From the NCBI GenBank assembly GCA_964550655.1, contig CAZKAQ010000001.1, positions 1 to 64,000 on the forward strand: 64,000 bases of DNA, in the 5' to 3' direction. The first letter of the stretch is position 1, and the number at the start of each line of letters is the position of its first letter. Shown in pieces: positions 8,687-17,447 of this stretch. The translations under genes and the position numbers were made by a program. The DNA is from GCA-1730015 sp964550655. Its GTDB lineage: Bacteria; Pseudomonadota; Gammaproteobacteria; Granulosicoccales; Granulosicoccaceae. Under the pieces are notes generated by a model. It was not told where the DNA came from and searched no databases. It saw nothing but the letters and a program-made list of their open reading frames with translations.

Positions 8687-9193
8687 TATTAGCTGGATCT
8701 GTAGTATTAATCCGACCTGCTCAGGTTTTGCCGGGGTTGTCGGGCCTTCAATTATCCGGCACCTGCTGTTCGCAAAACAACCGATAACTGATACATTGCT
8801 GATACAACGTTGCACTATCGTCTCGTCTGTGAACAAGGGTCATGTTCTGTGTGACAATTATTTATGTTGTCTAAAAGTTGTAAGTCTCTGATTTTCTGAT
8901 AGACGTTAAGGTAAATATAGTGTATAAATATACAGCTATTGGTAAATACACTCCCTCCTCGGAAAAACTGTCTATAATTCCGCGTTGTGAACGGCGGCAG
9001 TGACGCGCCGGTTATGATTTAGTAACCTTTGTCGGAGTAGTAAGATGGAGTGATTCCGACCCGCTTGATTTATCTGATTTGACGCCCAACTTAGGAAGCA
9101 CTCACTGGTAAGCAGTGACCGTTGGGCTTCGGCAGATTGGATCTGCTTAGCCGGGCTGCAGTTCAGTTATCCACGTTGAAAATGGAGAGCAAC
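8687..9193. other. Intergenic region upstream of the PPTase gene
   Basis: 507 bases without a supported gene. The middle (about 8880-8980) is AT-rich and contains a TATAAT at 8973-8978, a possible -10 element without a good -35. A stem-loop lies at 9084-9127. No other feature seen. Confidence 0.5.
9084..9127 (+). promoter_or_regulatory. Two-tier stem-loop in the PPTase leader
   Basis: GCCCAAC (9084-9090) pairs with GTTGGGC (9121-9127), and inside it TCACTG (9102-9107) pairs with CAGTGA (9113-9118). No U-run follows, so it is not an obvious terminator. It sits ~65 bases before the chosen start codon and may be a leader structure. Function unknown. Confidence 0.4.
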
Positions 9194-9946
9194 ATGGCAA
9201 CATCCGCACAATTAAATACCTCTGGCGAAGCGTTGTTTCTGCCGGATCGGCAGAAGTTAATTTCGTCTATTGATATTTCATCACTGTTTGCGACAGGTGT
9301 TTTGACCCGCTGTGATCACAGAGACGGCTGGATTGATGAACTTACCCCGACCGAGAAAGCCCAGATCGGAGATGTTTGTGAGAAACGTTACGCCGAGTTC
9401 GCCGCAGGCCGGAGCCAGGCCAGACAGCTGATAGCAGCGCTTACCGGTGTCGCCGAGACACTATCGATTGGAGAGTACCGCCAGCCACTGTGGCCTGATA
9501 CCGTCGTTGGCAGCATTTCTCATTCAGATCTCTACTGCGCGGTTGCAGTCGCACCGGGATCTCTGCTGGGCGGTATCGGTATTGATGTTGAACCCTATGA
9601 AGATCTCGACGCAGATGTTGCCGATGTGGTTCTCACAGATGCAGAATACAGAGCGATTGCAGGTCTCGATAAACTGCAGCGGCAGTCGGGACGTGAGCCG
9701 ATGGGCAGTAAAGCATATAAATTGATCTTCTCAATCAAGGAGGCAATATATAAGTGCTGTTACCCTCGTGTGCGTGCCTTCATTGATTTTAAACAATGCA
9801 ACGTATCGCTTGATGTCGAAAGTTGTTCTTATCAGGCCGTTATCGATTGTCTGAATTACAAGGGACAACAGGTACACCTGGAAATCCATGGCAGGTGGTT
9901 GATTGAGTCGGATCATATATTTGCCGGAGCACAAATCAGAGCTTAA
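9194..9946 (+). CDS. 4'-phosphopantetheinyl transferase, Sfp/EntD superfamily
   Basis: Transfers the phosphopantetheine arm of CoA to a serine of carrier proteins. The 250-residue protein has the two diagnostic motifs: GIGIDVEPYED (Mg/CoA-binding Asp and Glu) and FSIKEAIYKC (the (W/F)SxKEAxYK motif). GSISHSD is the third conserved patch. Length and layout fit the EntD-like monomeric class rather than AcpS. I start at ATG 9194 because GGAG at 9184-9187 is well placed; upstream in-frame starts lack this. No polyketide or nonribosomal synthetase is visible nearby, so the carrier-protein partner is unknown. Confidence 0.9.
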   Translation: MATSAQLNTSGEALFLPDRQKLISSIDISSLFATGVLTRCDHRDGWIDELTPTEKAQIGDVCEKRYAEFAAGRSQARQLIAALTGVAETLSIGEYRQPLWPDTVVGSISHSDLYCAVAVAPGSLLGGIGIDVEPYEDLDADVADVVLTDAEYRAIAGLDKLQRQSGREPMGSKAYKLIFSIKEAIYKCCYPRVRAFIDFKQCNVSLDVESCSYQAVIDCLNYKGQQVHLEIHGRWLIESDHIFAGAQIRA

Positions 9947-10260
9947 GACGCTTTCTCACGATTCTGTGTTGTGCCGGTAGCCTTTATATGCTTCCAAAGC
10001 ACGCGGTAATTCTTGGCCTTAAAAAAAACAGAGCGGTCGATCTGCGAGTCTGAAAAGTGTCGGTTTGCCCGGCACATGCATCCGCTTAGGCTGATCTGCC
10101 GACTTTGTTTGAAAATTGTGATACTCCCCCGACCTGAAACCCCGGCATCGAAAATCTCGAAACGGGAACCCCGGTATGGTAAACGCGTCATACGTTCAGT
10201 ATGTCAGGGATCTTCTGACTCATTGAAATCGGTATTTGTTCTGGCAATGGCCAGAGTGAT

Positions 10261-10284
10261 CGATGGAGCAACCGATGGAGCAAC
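10261..10284. repeat. 12-bp perfect tandem duplication
   Basis: CGATGGAGCAAC occurs twice head to tail (10261-10272 and 10273-10284) just upstream of the CRP-like sites. Too short to interpret further. Confidence 0.85.
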
Positions 10285-10291
10285 TGATAAA

Positions 10292-10305
10292 GTGACCGCG
10301 TTCAC
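10292..10305. promoter_or_regulatory. CRP/Vfr-like site 1
   Basis: GTGACCGCGTTCAC fits GTGA-N6-TCAC, the core of the CRP-family consensus, exactly. Its centre is ~142 bases before the HD-gene ATG. Confidence 0.5.
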
Positions 10306-10336
10306 CTTTCACTAATCTCCTGTCAATATTCTGTGA

Positions 10337-10350
10337 GTGACGCCGTTCAC
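10337..10350. promoter_or_regulatory. CRP/Vfr-like site 2
   Basis: GTGACGCCGTTCAC is a second exact GTGA-N6-TCAC core, followed by AT as in the longer consensus. Its centre is 45 bases from that of site 1, roughly four helical turns, so both dimers could lie on the same face of the DNA. Confidence 0.55.
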
Positions 10351-10390
10351 ATTAAGTGGCTGACTTGGAAAAGTTTTGTTAAGCGGTTGC

Positions 10391-10405
10391 ACAGGTACTA
10401 CCTGT
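10391..10405. promoter_or_regulatory. 15-bp inverted repeat upstream of the HD-domain gene
   Basis: ACAGGTACTACCTGT is a perfect 6+6 inverted repeat with a 3-base centre, 36 bases before the start codon. It is suitable as an operator for a dimeric regulator. Function inferred from symmetry and position only. Confidence 0.4.
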
Positions 10406-10440
10406 CAACGTAGTTCCCGAGATTAAATTGTCTCACCCTT

Positions 10441-12555
10441 ATGTCGAACGACAATCGTCTTATGCCCTGCTGCACAAAAGATATCCGTAACCTACTGCGT
10501 GCATATAACCTGCTGGTGGCTACCAGGGATGATGAGCGAGCTATTGTTGGAAAAATCTCGCGCAACTGGTTGCAAAGTGAACGCGAAGACTGGCTGCATC
10601 TTTCAGACATTAACCCGGGTGTCTTTGAAACCGTCCGCGGCCGTGAGATTTTATGTGAAGCCTTGCGACCGGATCTTGATGCCAATCCGGAGTCTGTCAG
10701 TATAGAACCACTACTTGCGCAGATACCTTCAAGCGACAAACTGATAAACAGCAACAGTCTGGCCAAGCTTGAGCCTTCGATTGCTGCGGAAGTTCTGTTG
10801 GGCGTTATGCTGCAAGGCGTGCAACGATTCGGCAACAGACGTTGTGGTTCAGCTCGGCTTGATCATGATTTAATTATTGCCGCAATGATTCGTGACACTG
10901 TCGGTTTGACTGATCGTTACTCTGCGGTTCTACCCGGACATTGTAAAAAAATAACTGCTGCCACCATCAGTGATTTGTTCGGTGAAAATGTTCGCAGGAA
11001 TTTGATAAAAGTTAAAAATTATCAAGAGCAGTTTAATACCACATTCGAGGCGGGAAATACCGCCAGTTTGAATTTCCCACCTACATACGCAACGGTGATT
11101 GCTGCCATCGAAGCGTCACAGTTGCGTCTTGTAGCACGTGCAGCAGGTGATGAAATCCTTGCAAATCTTGATGACCCTAAAAAAGCTGAAGTTCGTGCAC
11201 TGGGGATTGATTGTGATTCGGAATTTCCAGAGTATCAGTGGCTGAACCTGCATTACCGGCGAACTCAAGCGGCTCTTGCACTGGAAGGTGTTGATTATGG
11301 TGCGCTTGCAGAGCCGCTTGATCACACTTTAATGATGTCTGTCAAAGATGTACTGGAGCAGCCACATAAACGCCGCAGACTCGCAGGGCGCCGGGGAAAA
11401 GCGGTTAACGATATGCATAATAATCTGCCACTGGTTGAGTCTTTTAATGCATCCGAAAACTTTAACTCCATTGCCACACTGCATGTAGCAGCGCTTGAAA
11501 TGATGCAGTATCTTGAAAAAGGCCGCCGCAAATCCGCATGTACCATGCTCGGTCATTCATTGCGTCTGGCAGCGGTAGCAGAGAAGTTGTTTGGCGAGGC
11601 GCTTGAGCCAGCATTTGCAGCCACTGCGATACTGCATGATGTTGTCGAGGACGGCTGCAGACCGGTGGCAGGGTATGATCAATCGCTGGACAATATTCAA
11701 CGTCGGTTTGGCGGGCCTCTTGCTGCGATGGTTGCCGAGCTGACCGATGCTGAATCAAGTGTTGCTGCAAAAGAAAAAGCGGAAGCCACGTTGTTGTGCG
11801 ATTCATTGATTGTGGCCGAGCAACAGTACAACTTTGATCGCTTTACTGAAATGGATATTCAACCCACAACAACCCATGAGCCTTATACGTTCGGGGGTAT
11901 TATCACTAAAATAGTTGATACTGCTATTAGTGAGGAAGAAGGTATCCGCGATCCTGATGTTATGTCCAGTTGGTGGAAACACAGTGGTATCAGAATTTAC
12001 TGGTCCTACCATGTCAGAGGCGGAGTGGTCCGGCCTTTACTGGTCAAGCTGACTCAGGAGATCGAACGTTTTGAATCAGGTTACAACGATCGTGAATCCA
12101 TACTCAATGAAGAGCTGGTGGAAAAACTACGTGGATTGATAGCATTTTCGATCACCTCATCAGACAACTACGCAACTCAAAACCTCGCCATCATCGCTCA
12201 TGAATATGGTTTAAGTGCTGAAGAGCGTGCCCGAATGATTGATACATTTTTTGATGAAAAAGTTGATCAGGCGCAGTTTCGAAAAGATATTGTCGATGTC
12301 CTGCTGGCTGAGCATCGCTTAAAGGTCAATATTCAAAGTGGTGCGGTTCCGTCTGAAAGTTATGTCGCACTGTATGAAAAAACCACAGGTTCTCAGCCAA
12401 AACCCGATGCAAATACTTTTGTCCGCTATCGGGATGCGGCACTGCAACGGGCACGGATTGCAGAAAGGCTGAAGCTTGATCTGACGGTCAATTCAAACCT
12501 GCGAAAGAGCCTTGCAGAAGTTGTGTCACTGTATGATCTGCGCAAGGTAGCGTGA
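10441..12555 (+). CDS. Large HD-domain protein, RelA/SpoT-hydrolase-like core, function unknown
   Basis: A 704-residue cytosolic protein with no membrane segment. The middle carries an HD phosphohydrolase-type metal site: His372 in GHSLRLA, His399-Asp400 in ILHDVVED and Asp493 in KIVD, an H...HD...D pattern. ILHDVVED resembles the SpoT/RelA hydrolase motif. No TGS, ACT or ppGpp synthetase domain is evident. The first ~330 and last ~180 residues are helical and not recognised. A nucleotide or (p)ppGpp-like phosphohydrolase is an inference. It stands alone behind two CRP-like sites. The ATG is used as annotated; no strong Shine-Dalgarno precedes it. Confidence 0.7.
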   Translation: MSNDNRLMPCCTKDIRNLLRAYNLLVATRDDERAIVGKISRNWLQSEREDWLHLSDINPGVFETVRGREILCEALRPDLDANPESVSIEPLLAQIPSSDKLINSNSLAKLEPSIAAEVLLGVMLQGVQRFGNRRCGSARLDHDLIIAAMIRDTVGLTDRYSAVLPGHCKKITAATISDLFGENVRRNLIKVKNYQEQFNTTFEAGNTASLNFPPTYATVIAAIEASQLRLVARAAGDEILANLDDPKKAEVRALGIDCDSEFPEYQWLNLHYRRTQAALALEGVDYGALAEPLDHTLMMSVKDVLEQPHKRRRLAGRRGKAVNDMHNNLPLVESFNASENFNSIATLHVAALEMMQYLEKGRRKSACTMLGHSLRLAAVAEKLFGEALEPAFAATAILHDVVEDGCRPVAGYDQSLDNIQRRFGGPLAAMVAELTDAESSVAAKEKAEATLLCDSLIVAEQQYNFDRFTEMDIQPTTTHEPYTFGGIITKIVDTAISEEEGIRDPDVMSSWWKHSGIRIYWSYHVRGGVVRPLLVKLTQEIERFESGYNDRESILNEELVEKLRGLIAFSITSSDNYATQNLAIIAHEYGLSAEERARMIDTFFDEKVDQAQFRKDIVDVLLAEHRLKVNIQSGAVPSESYVALYEKTTGSQPKPDANTFVRYRDAALQRARIAERLKLDLTVNSNLRKSLAEVVSLYDLRKVA

Positions 12556-12755
12556 ATGTCTGCAGGATCTGATTGGCGCCCGTCATACTGTCATTGCGCT
12601 GACTCCGCGCAACAGACTTTTAACTGATACCCGGTACGGGCTGACAACGCAACGGCTGAACGACAAGCGTTAACATCTTGCACGGTTCGATTCAGCACAA
12701 AACGGCGCGATTGCTGTATGATCGTGCAGTTACCCCTTTATCGTGTCAATGCGTC

Positions 12756-15374
12756 ATGCAAGAAACCTACGATTACCGGAAAGTTGAGCAAACAGCTCAG
12801 CAATACTGGAATGCCAATCGCTGCTTTGAGGTCACCGAGGATCCGACGCGCGAGAAATACTATTGCCTGTCAATGTTTCCGTATCCGAGTGGCAAGCTTC
12901 ATATGGGGCATGTTCGCAACTACAGCATTGGCGATGTAATTTCCCGATTTCAGCGCATGCTTGGTAAGAACGTATTACAACCGATGGGCTGGGATGCGTT
13001 CGGACTGCCGGCTGAAAATGCCGCGATCAAAAACAAGGTACCGGCGGCAGCATGGACCTACGAAAACATTGCCTACATGAAAGAGCAATTGCAGAGCCTT
13101 GGCTTTGGCTACGACTGGTCTCGTGAGCTGGCTACCTGCACGCCGGAATACTATCGATGGGAACAGTGGTTTTTTACCCGTCTTGTAGACAAGGGGCTTG
13201 CCTATAAAAAAATGGCGGTTGTCAATTGGGATCCCGAAGAACAAACGGTACTTGCCAATGAGCAAGTAGTCGACGGACGCGGCTGGCGCTCCGGTGCACT
13301 GGTAGAGCGCCGTGAAATCCCTCAGTGGTTTATTCGTATCACAGCTTATGCGGAAGAACTTCTCAACGATATCGACAAACTTGATGGCTGGCCGGAATCG
13401 GTTAAAACAATGCAGCGTCACTGGATTGGTCGCTCCGAAGGTGTTGAATTTTCCTTTGCAGTTGATAACGGCAGTAAGCTTGCCGTGTACACAACCCGCC
13501 CCGATACCTTAATGGGTGTGACCTATGCTGCTGTTGCGGCAGAGCATCCACTGGCCAAAGAGGCAGCAGCAGATAACGCAGAGCTTGCAGCATTTCTGGA
13601 AGAATGCAAAACCACAGATACCTCTGAAGCCAACATGGAGACTATGGAGAAAAAAGGTATGCCGCTTGGTATCTCTTTGATCCATCCGCTTAGTGGTGAG
13701 AAGGTTCCGCTCTGGGTCGCGAACTTTGTACTGATGGGCTACGGCACAGGTGCGGTCATGGCGGTGCCCGGACATGATCAGCGTGACTGGGAATTTGCTG
13801 AAAAGTACAACATTGAAAAACGTGTTGTTATCTGTGACAAAGATAATCAGCCTGCGGATATTTCAGAGGCAGCTTATGTTGCTCACGGCACGCTTTGTAA
13901 CTCTGACAGTTTCAACGATTTGTCTTTCACAGAAGCGTTTGACAAGATCTGTAGCGCTCTGGAAAACAAGGCTGAAGGTCAGCGCAAGGTCAACTATCGT
14001 TTGCGTGACTGGGGTGTATCGAGGCAGCGTTACTGGGGTTGTCCTATCCCGATGGTCTATGACAAGAATGATCAGGTCTATCCGGTTGCAGCAGAAGATC
14101 TGCCGGTGGTATTGCCTGAGGACGTTGAGTTTGCCGGTGTCAGTTCACCTATAAAAACCGATCCGGCCTTTTATGAAACTACGGTGCCCGGCAGCTCGCA
14201 AGCCGGAACCCGCGAGACCGATACTTTTGATACGTTCTTTGAATCTTCCTGGTACTACGCTCGCTACTGCTGTACCGACGCCAACAGTATGCTTGATGAA
14301 CGAGCAAACTACTGGTTGCCGGTGGATCAGTATATTGGTGGTATCGAGCACGCGGTGCTGCACTTACTGTATGCACGTTTTTTCCATAAGCTGATGCGCG
14401 ATGTCGGTCTGGTCATCTCTGATGAACCGTTTACGCGACTACTGACCCAGGGCATGGTGGTAGCGGAAACCTATTTCACTGAAGATGAGCGTGGTCGCAA
14501 AGCCTGGGTCACGCCGGCAGAGGTCGATGTCGAGCGTGACAGCAAAGGAAAAATAGTCGGCGCCAAACGTAAAGCTGACGGCACGGCAGTTACTGTTGGT
14601 GGAATGCAGAAGATGTCGAAGTCTATTGGCAACGGTGTGGATCCACAGGAAATGATTGAACGCTACGGCGCAGACACGGTCAGATTATTTTCAATGTTCG
14701 CATCACCGCCGGATCAGTCGCTGGAATGGAATGATGCCGGTGTTGAAGGTGCCAGCAGATTTATCAAGCGTTTCCATAAGGCCTGCCACGATTTTATCGC
14801 CAACGCAGCGCAGGCTGGCGGATCACCTGCCAATGGCGGGATCACAGATTGCAGTCGGATCGAAGAGTTCAGTGATAAGCAACGTGGCCTGAGGCTGAAA
14901 ACGCATCAAACAATAAAAAAAGTCACCGATGATATGCAGCGCCGTTATACATTTAACACAGCGATTGCTGCTGTTATGGAGCTCATGAATGAAGTTAACC
15001 GCTTCAAGCCTGAAACAGATATTGATCAAGCGGTTATGCGCGAGGCTATTGAATCAGCAACGCTAATGCTGGCGCCGGTAACACCGCACATCTGTCACGA
15101 GATCTGGCGTGGCTTGCACGGTGATGATCAACCGGTCATCGATGCCGCCTGGCCGGTTGTCGATGAGTCAGCTCTGGTACAGGATAAAATTGAAATGGTA
15201 GTACAGGTAAACGGTAAATTGCGTAGTAAGATTACCGTTGCCAGTGGCAGTGCTAAAGATGATTGTGAGACTATGGCCCTGGCGGATGAGAATATTCAAC
15301 GCCATACCGCGGGGAAAACCGTGCGCAAAGTAGTTGTTGTGCCCGAGAAACTAGTGAATATTGTGGTGACCTGA
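12756..15374 (+). CDS. leuS: Leucyl-tRNA synthetase
   Basis: Class Ia aminoacyl-tRNA synthetase charging tRNA-Leu. The 872-residue protein shows HMGH at 49-52 (HIGH signature), the CP1 editing domain with YTTRPDTLMGVTY, the leucine-specific insertion after TQGMVVAETY, and KMSKS at 619-623, followed by the anticodon-binding domain and C-terminal extension. The ATG at 12756 (MQETYDY) gives the normal bacterial N-terminus; the 26-codon upstream extension does not resemble LeuS. The stop overlaps the lptE start (TGATG), as in enterobacteria. Confidence 0.97.
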   Translation: MQETYDYRKVEQTAQQYWNANRCFEVTEDPTREKYYCLSMFPYPSGKLHMGHVRNYSIGDVISRFQRMLGKNVLQPMGWDAFGLPAENAAIKNKVPAAAWTYENIAYMKEQLQSLGFGYDWSRELATCTPEYYRWEQWFFTRLVDKGLAYKKMAVVNWDPEEQTVLANEQVVDGRGWRSGALVERREIPQWFIRITAYAEELLNDIDKLDGWPESVKTMQRHWIGRSEGVEFSFAVDNGSKLAVYTTRPDTLMGVTYAAVAAEHPLAKEAAADNAELAAFLEECKTTDTSEANMETMEKKGMPLGISLIHPLSGEKVPLWVANFVLMGYGTGAVMAVPGHDQRDWEFAEKYNIEKRVVICDKDNQPADISEAAYVAHGTLCNSDSFNDLSFTEAFDKICSALENKAEGQRKVNYRLRDWGVSRQRYWGCPIPMVYDKNDQVYPVAAEDLPVVLPEDVEFAGVSSPIKTDPAFYETTVPGSSQAGTRETDTFDTFFESSWYYARYCCTDANSMLDERANYWLPVDQYIGGIEHAVLHLLYARFFHKLMRDVGLVISDEPFTRLLTQGMVVAETYFTEDERGRKAWVTPAEVDVERDSKGKIVGAKRKADGTAVTVGGMQKMSKSIGNGVDPQEMIERYGADTVRLFSMFASPPDQSLEWNDAGVEGASRFIKRFHKACHDFIANAAQAGGSPANGGITDCSRIEEFSDKQRGLRLKTHQTIKKVTDDMQRRYTFNTAIAAVMELMNEVNRFKPETDIDQAVMREAIESATLMLAPVTPHICHEIWRGLHGDDQPVIDAAWPVVDESALVQDKIEMVVQVNGKLRSKITVASGSAKDDCETMALADENIQRHTAGKTVRKVVVVPEKLVNIVVT

Positions 15375-15907
15375 TGAAACGTCGTTCAGTCAATGTTCTG
15401 TTAATTTTTTTGCTGACAGCTGTGTTTGTCTCGGCATGTGGATTTAATGCACGCGGCAGTGGCAGACAGTCCGGCAGCCAGCTGGTGGGGCTGCTGTACA
15501 TTGAAGGTGAGGCGAGTGTATCGCGAGCACTGCGCAACGAGATGACCGCTCAGCAGGTACAGTTCGCCACCATACGTCGCGATGCAGACACAGTGGTAAT
15601 CCTTGACAACGAAGTACTATCCCGTCGTGTGGCCTCAGTGAATTCTGAAGGCCGTGTCAGTGAATATGAGCTGTTGCATGCTGTTGATCTTGTAACTGTG
15701 AGAACAATTGGTGACGGGATCAAGGCGGGAACAGTGAGCGTATCAGAGATACAGAAATCACCGCAGACAGTTTCTGTTATTCGTGACTACACCTATGATG
15801 AAACCGATGTGCTTGCCAAAGATGATGAAGAGAAAATTCTGCGTTCGGAGATGAGTGACGAACTGGTACGACATTTAGTGTTGAGAATTTTTGCAGGTTC
15901 ACTGTAA
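15374..15907 (+). CDS. lptE: LPS-assembly lipoprotein LptE
   Basis: Outer-membrane lipoprotein that plugs LptD and completes lipopolysaccharide export to the cell surface. The 177-residue protein begins with a lipoprotein signal peptide and lipobox VSAC (Cys22), then GFNARG, close to the GFxLRG start of mature LptE. The body has the short alternating strands of the family. Translational coupling to leuS is the conserved context. The usual next gene, holA (DNA polymerase III delta), is absent: 249 bases of non-coding sequence and an unrelated gene follow. Confidence 0.9.
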   Translation: MKRRSVNVLLIFLLTAVFVSACGFNARGSGRQSGSQLVGLLYIEGEASVSRALRNEMTAQQVQFATIRRDADTVVILDNEVLSRRVASVNSEGRVSEYELLHAVDLVTVRTIGDGIKAGTVSVSEIQKSPQTVSVIRDYTYDETDVLAKDDEEKILRSEMSDELVRHLVLRIFAGSL

Positions 15908-15953
15908 ACTCGTCCGGCTGGGCTTTGCAATCGCTGCAGAGATGAAAAGAGAA

Positions 15954-15966
15954 CTGGCAGTGCCAG
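15954..15966. repeat. Short perfect palindrome after lptE
   Basis: CTGGCAGTGCCAG (6-bp arms around a central G) lies ~45 bases after the lptE stop, where a terminator or operator might be. No U-run follows, so termination is doubtful. The rest of 15908-16156 shows nothing else. Confidence 0.4.
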
Positions 15967-16156
15967 AACTCGTTAGCATAATTAAAAAACCGGCACACAA
16001 ACCCGATATATTCACCCGATAAACTTAGATGGGCGATGGAATTTTCAAGCACACAAATTTTGTGATGGCATTTTTTGCAGCTTCCAATGTAGCGGCCGAA
16101 TGTAGCGGGGTATCTGTTGACTCGATTGACACGGTGTGTGTCCGGCTGTGCGCTGA

Positions 16157-17428
16157 ATGAGTGAGTCATTGCACCAGCGAATCACATCTATTTGTGAAGT
16201 TCTGCATAGTGCCGCGCGCCAGACCAGAGTGTTAAGTCATCTCGGCTGGCACAGCAGTGTGCGGGAGCAGTTCTTTAAAAACGACGCCAGAGAACTGCCG
16301 GTGGTTGAATATCCTGCCTTTGATGCAGCGCCGGTACTCGCGCAGCTGGAACAAGCGCGCAGTATGTTACAAGGTTCCTCAATAGACAGTTGGCTCGAAC
16401 GACAGGCAGAAGCGCTTCACAATAGCGCCCAAATGTTGATCAACACCGGCACACCGGCGTTTTTTGATTATTCGAGTCGTTTGTATGGTGCACCGGATGA
16501 TCTCTTGCTTGACGGCAAAAGTACTTCTCTTACTCTGGCTGAATCCTTTGATCGGACGCTTGATAGCCTGAGGGATTTTGATCGTGGTTTTCTGCCACAA
16601 CGTGATGTCAGCAGCGAACAATTGGCGGCCAGTATCGAGCAGGCTGTAGGCAAGTTATTCAATCAGGATGCACCCTCCGTGCTGCTGGTCGATGAGCTGT
16701 CTGCAAATGCACTGGCAGGTTCCGAAAGAATCCGCATTCGCCGCGATGCGCGGTTTAACGACAAAGATATTGCACAGCTGATCCACCATGAAGCGGGCAT
16801 ACATGTCACCACATCGCTCAACGGTAAATACCAGCAACAACTGCCAATACTGGGTGCGAGCCATGCGGGTACCACGTGCACACAGGAAGGTCTGGCGGTT
16901 TTTGCCGAATTTATTACCGGTTCCATGGATCTTGAGCGTTTGCGACGCCTTGCTCAACGCACGATTGCCATAAAAATGGCAGCTGACGGTGCGGATTTCA
17001 TCGAAGTCTATCAATACTTTCTGCAACGCACCGGTGCCGAGGTTCAGGCTTTTGAAAATACCCGGCGGGTTTTCCGTGGCGGTGTGGTCGCAGGCGGGGC
17101 GCCGTTCACCAAGGATCACGTCTACCTCGATGGTTTGATCCGGGTACATAATTTTCTGCGCACACTGGTATCTCAGGGTCGGCCGGATTGTTTACCGCTG
17201 TTGTTTTGCGGCAAGCTTGATCTGGAAGATATCCCGGTGCTTGCCGAACTATCACAAGCCGGAATATGTCAGCGGCCCAGGTATTTGCCGGAATGGGCCA
17301 GTGACATGCGTTTTCTGTTAAGTTATCTGGCTTACTCCGCTTTTTTGAATACCATCGATCTGCAGGCAGTTGGCTCGCATTATGAACAGTTACTTATGAA
17401 TGCGCCGCTTGTTGAACTGGATAGTTGA
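16157..17428 (+). CDS. DUF1704 / QEGLA-motif putative metallopeptidase (TIGR02421)
   Basis: A 423-residue protein of the family annotated as flavohemoglobin-expression-modulating QEGLA motif protein. The motif QEGLA is at 243-247 and a zinc-site-like HEAGIH (HExxxH, His211-Glu212-His216) lies just before it. The eukaryotic relatives KIAA0895/MATCAP are tubulin tyrosine carboxypeptidases with the same HExxxH feature, so a peptidase activity is likely from family knowledge, though the bacterial substrate is unknown. A SWIM-SNF2 helicase gene starts 19 bases after its stop and may be co-transcribed. Confidence 0.85.
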   Translation: MSESLHQRITSICEVLHSAARQTRVLSHLGWHSSVREQFFKNDARELPVVEYPAFDAAPVLAQLEQARSMLQGSSIDSWLERQAEALHNSAQMLINTGTPAFFDYSSRLYGAPDDLLLDGKSTSLTLAESFDRTLDSLRDFDRGFLPQRDVSSEQLAASIEQAVGKLFNQDAPSVLLVDELSANALAGSERIRIRRDARFNDKDIAQLIHHEAGIHVTTSLNGKYQQQLPILGASHAGTTCTQEGLAVFAEFITGSMDLERLRRLAQRTIAIKMAADGADFIEVYQYFLQRTGAEVQAFENTRRVFRGGVVAGGAPFTKDHVYLDGLIRVHNFLRTLVSQGRPDCLPLLFCGKLDLEDIPVLAELSQAGICQRPRYLPEWASDMRFLLSYLAYSAFLNTIDLQAVGSHYEQLLMNAPLVELDS

Positions 17429-17447
17429 TCACCTGATTTTGGATTAA

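Larger units (their letters stand above)
9947..10440. other. Intergenic region with paired CRP-like sites
   Basis: 494 bases between the PPTase and HD-domain genes. The first half shows only small unsupported reading frames on both strands. The second half holds a 12-bp perfect tandem duplication (10261-10284), two CRP-like palindromes and a 15-bp inverted repeat, listed separately. Confidence 0.55.

Noticed and set aside
9943..10315. 82- and 100-codon frames on opposite strands between PPTase and HD genes
   Set aside because: No recognisable product; they overlap each other, and one covers the tandem duplication and a CRP-like site.
12756..15374. T-box or leader attenuator before leuS
   Set aside because: No T-box sequence or leucine-rich leader peptide is visible upstream.
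15777..16169. Cys/His-rich 130-codon frame on the minus strand
   Set aside because: The cysteine spacing looked zinc-finger-like, but it overlaps the lptE 3' end and the next gene start and lacks a convincing ribosome binding site.
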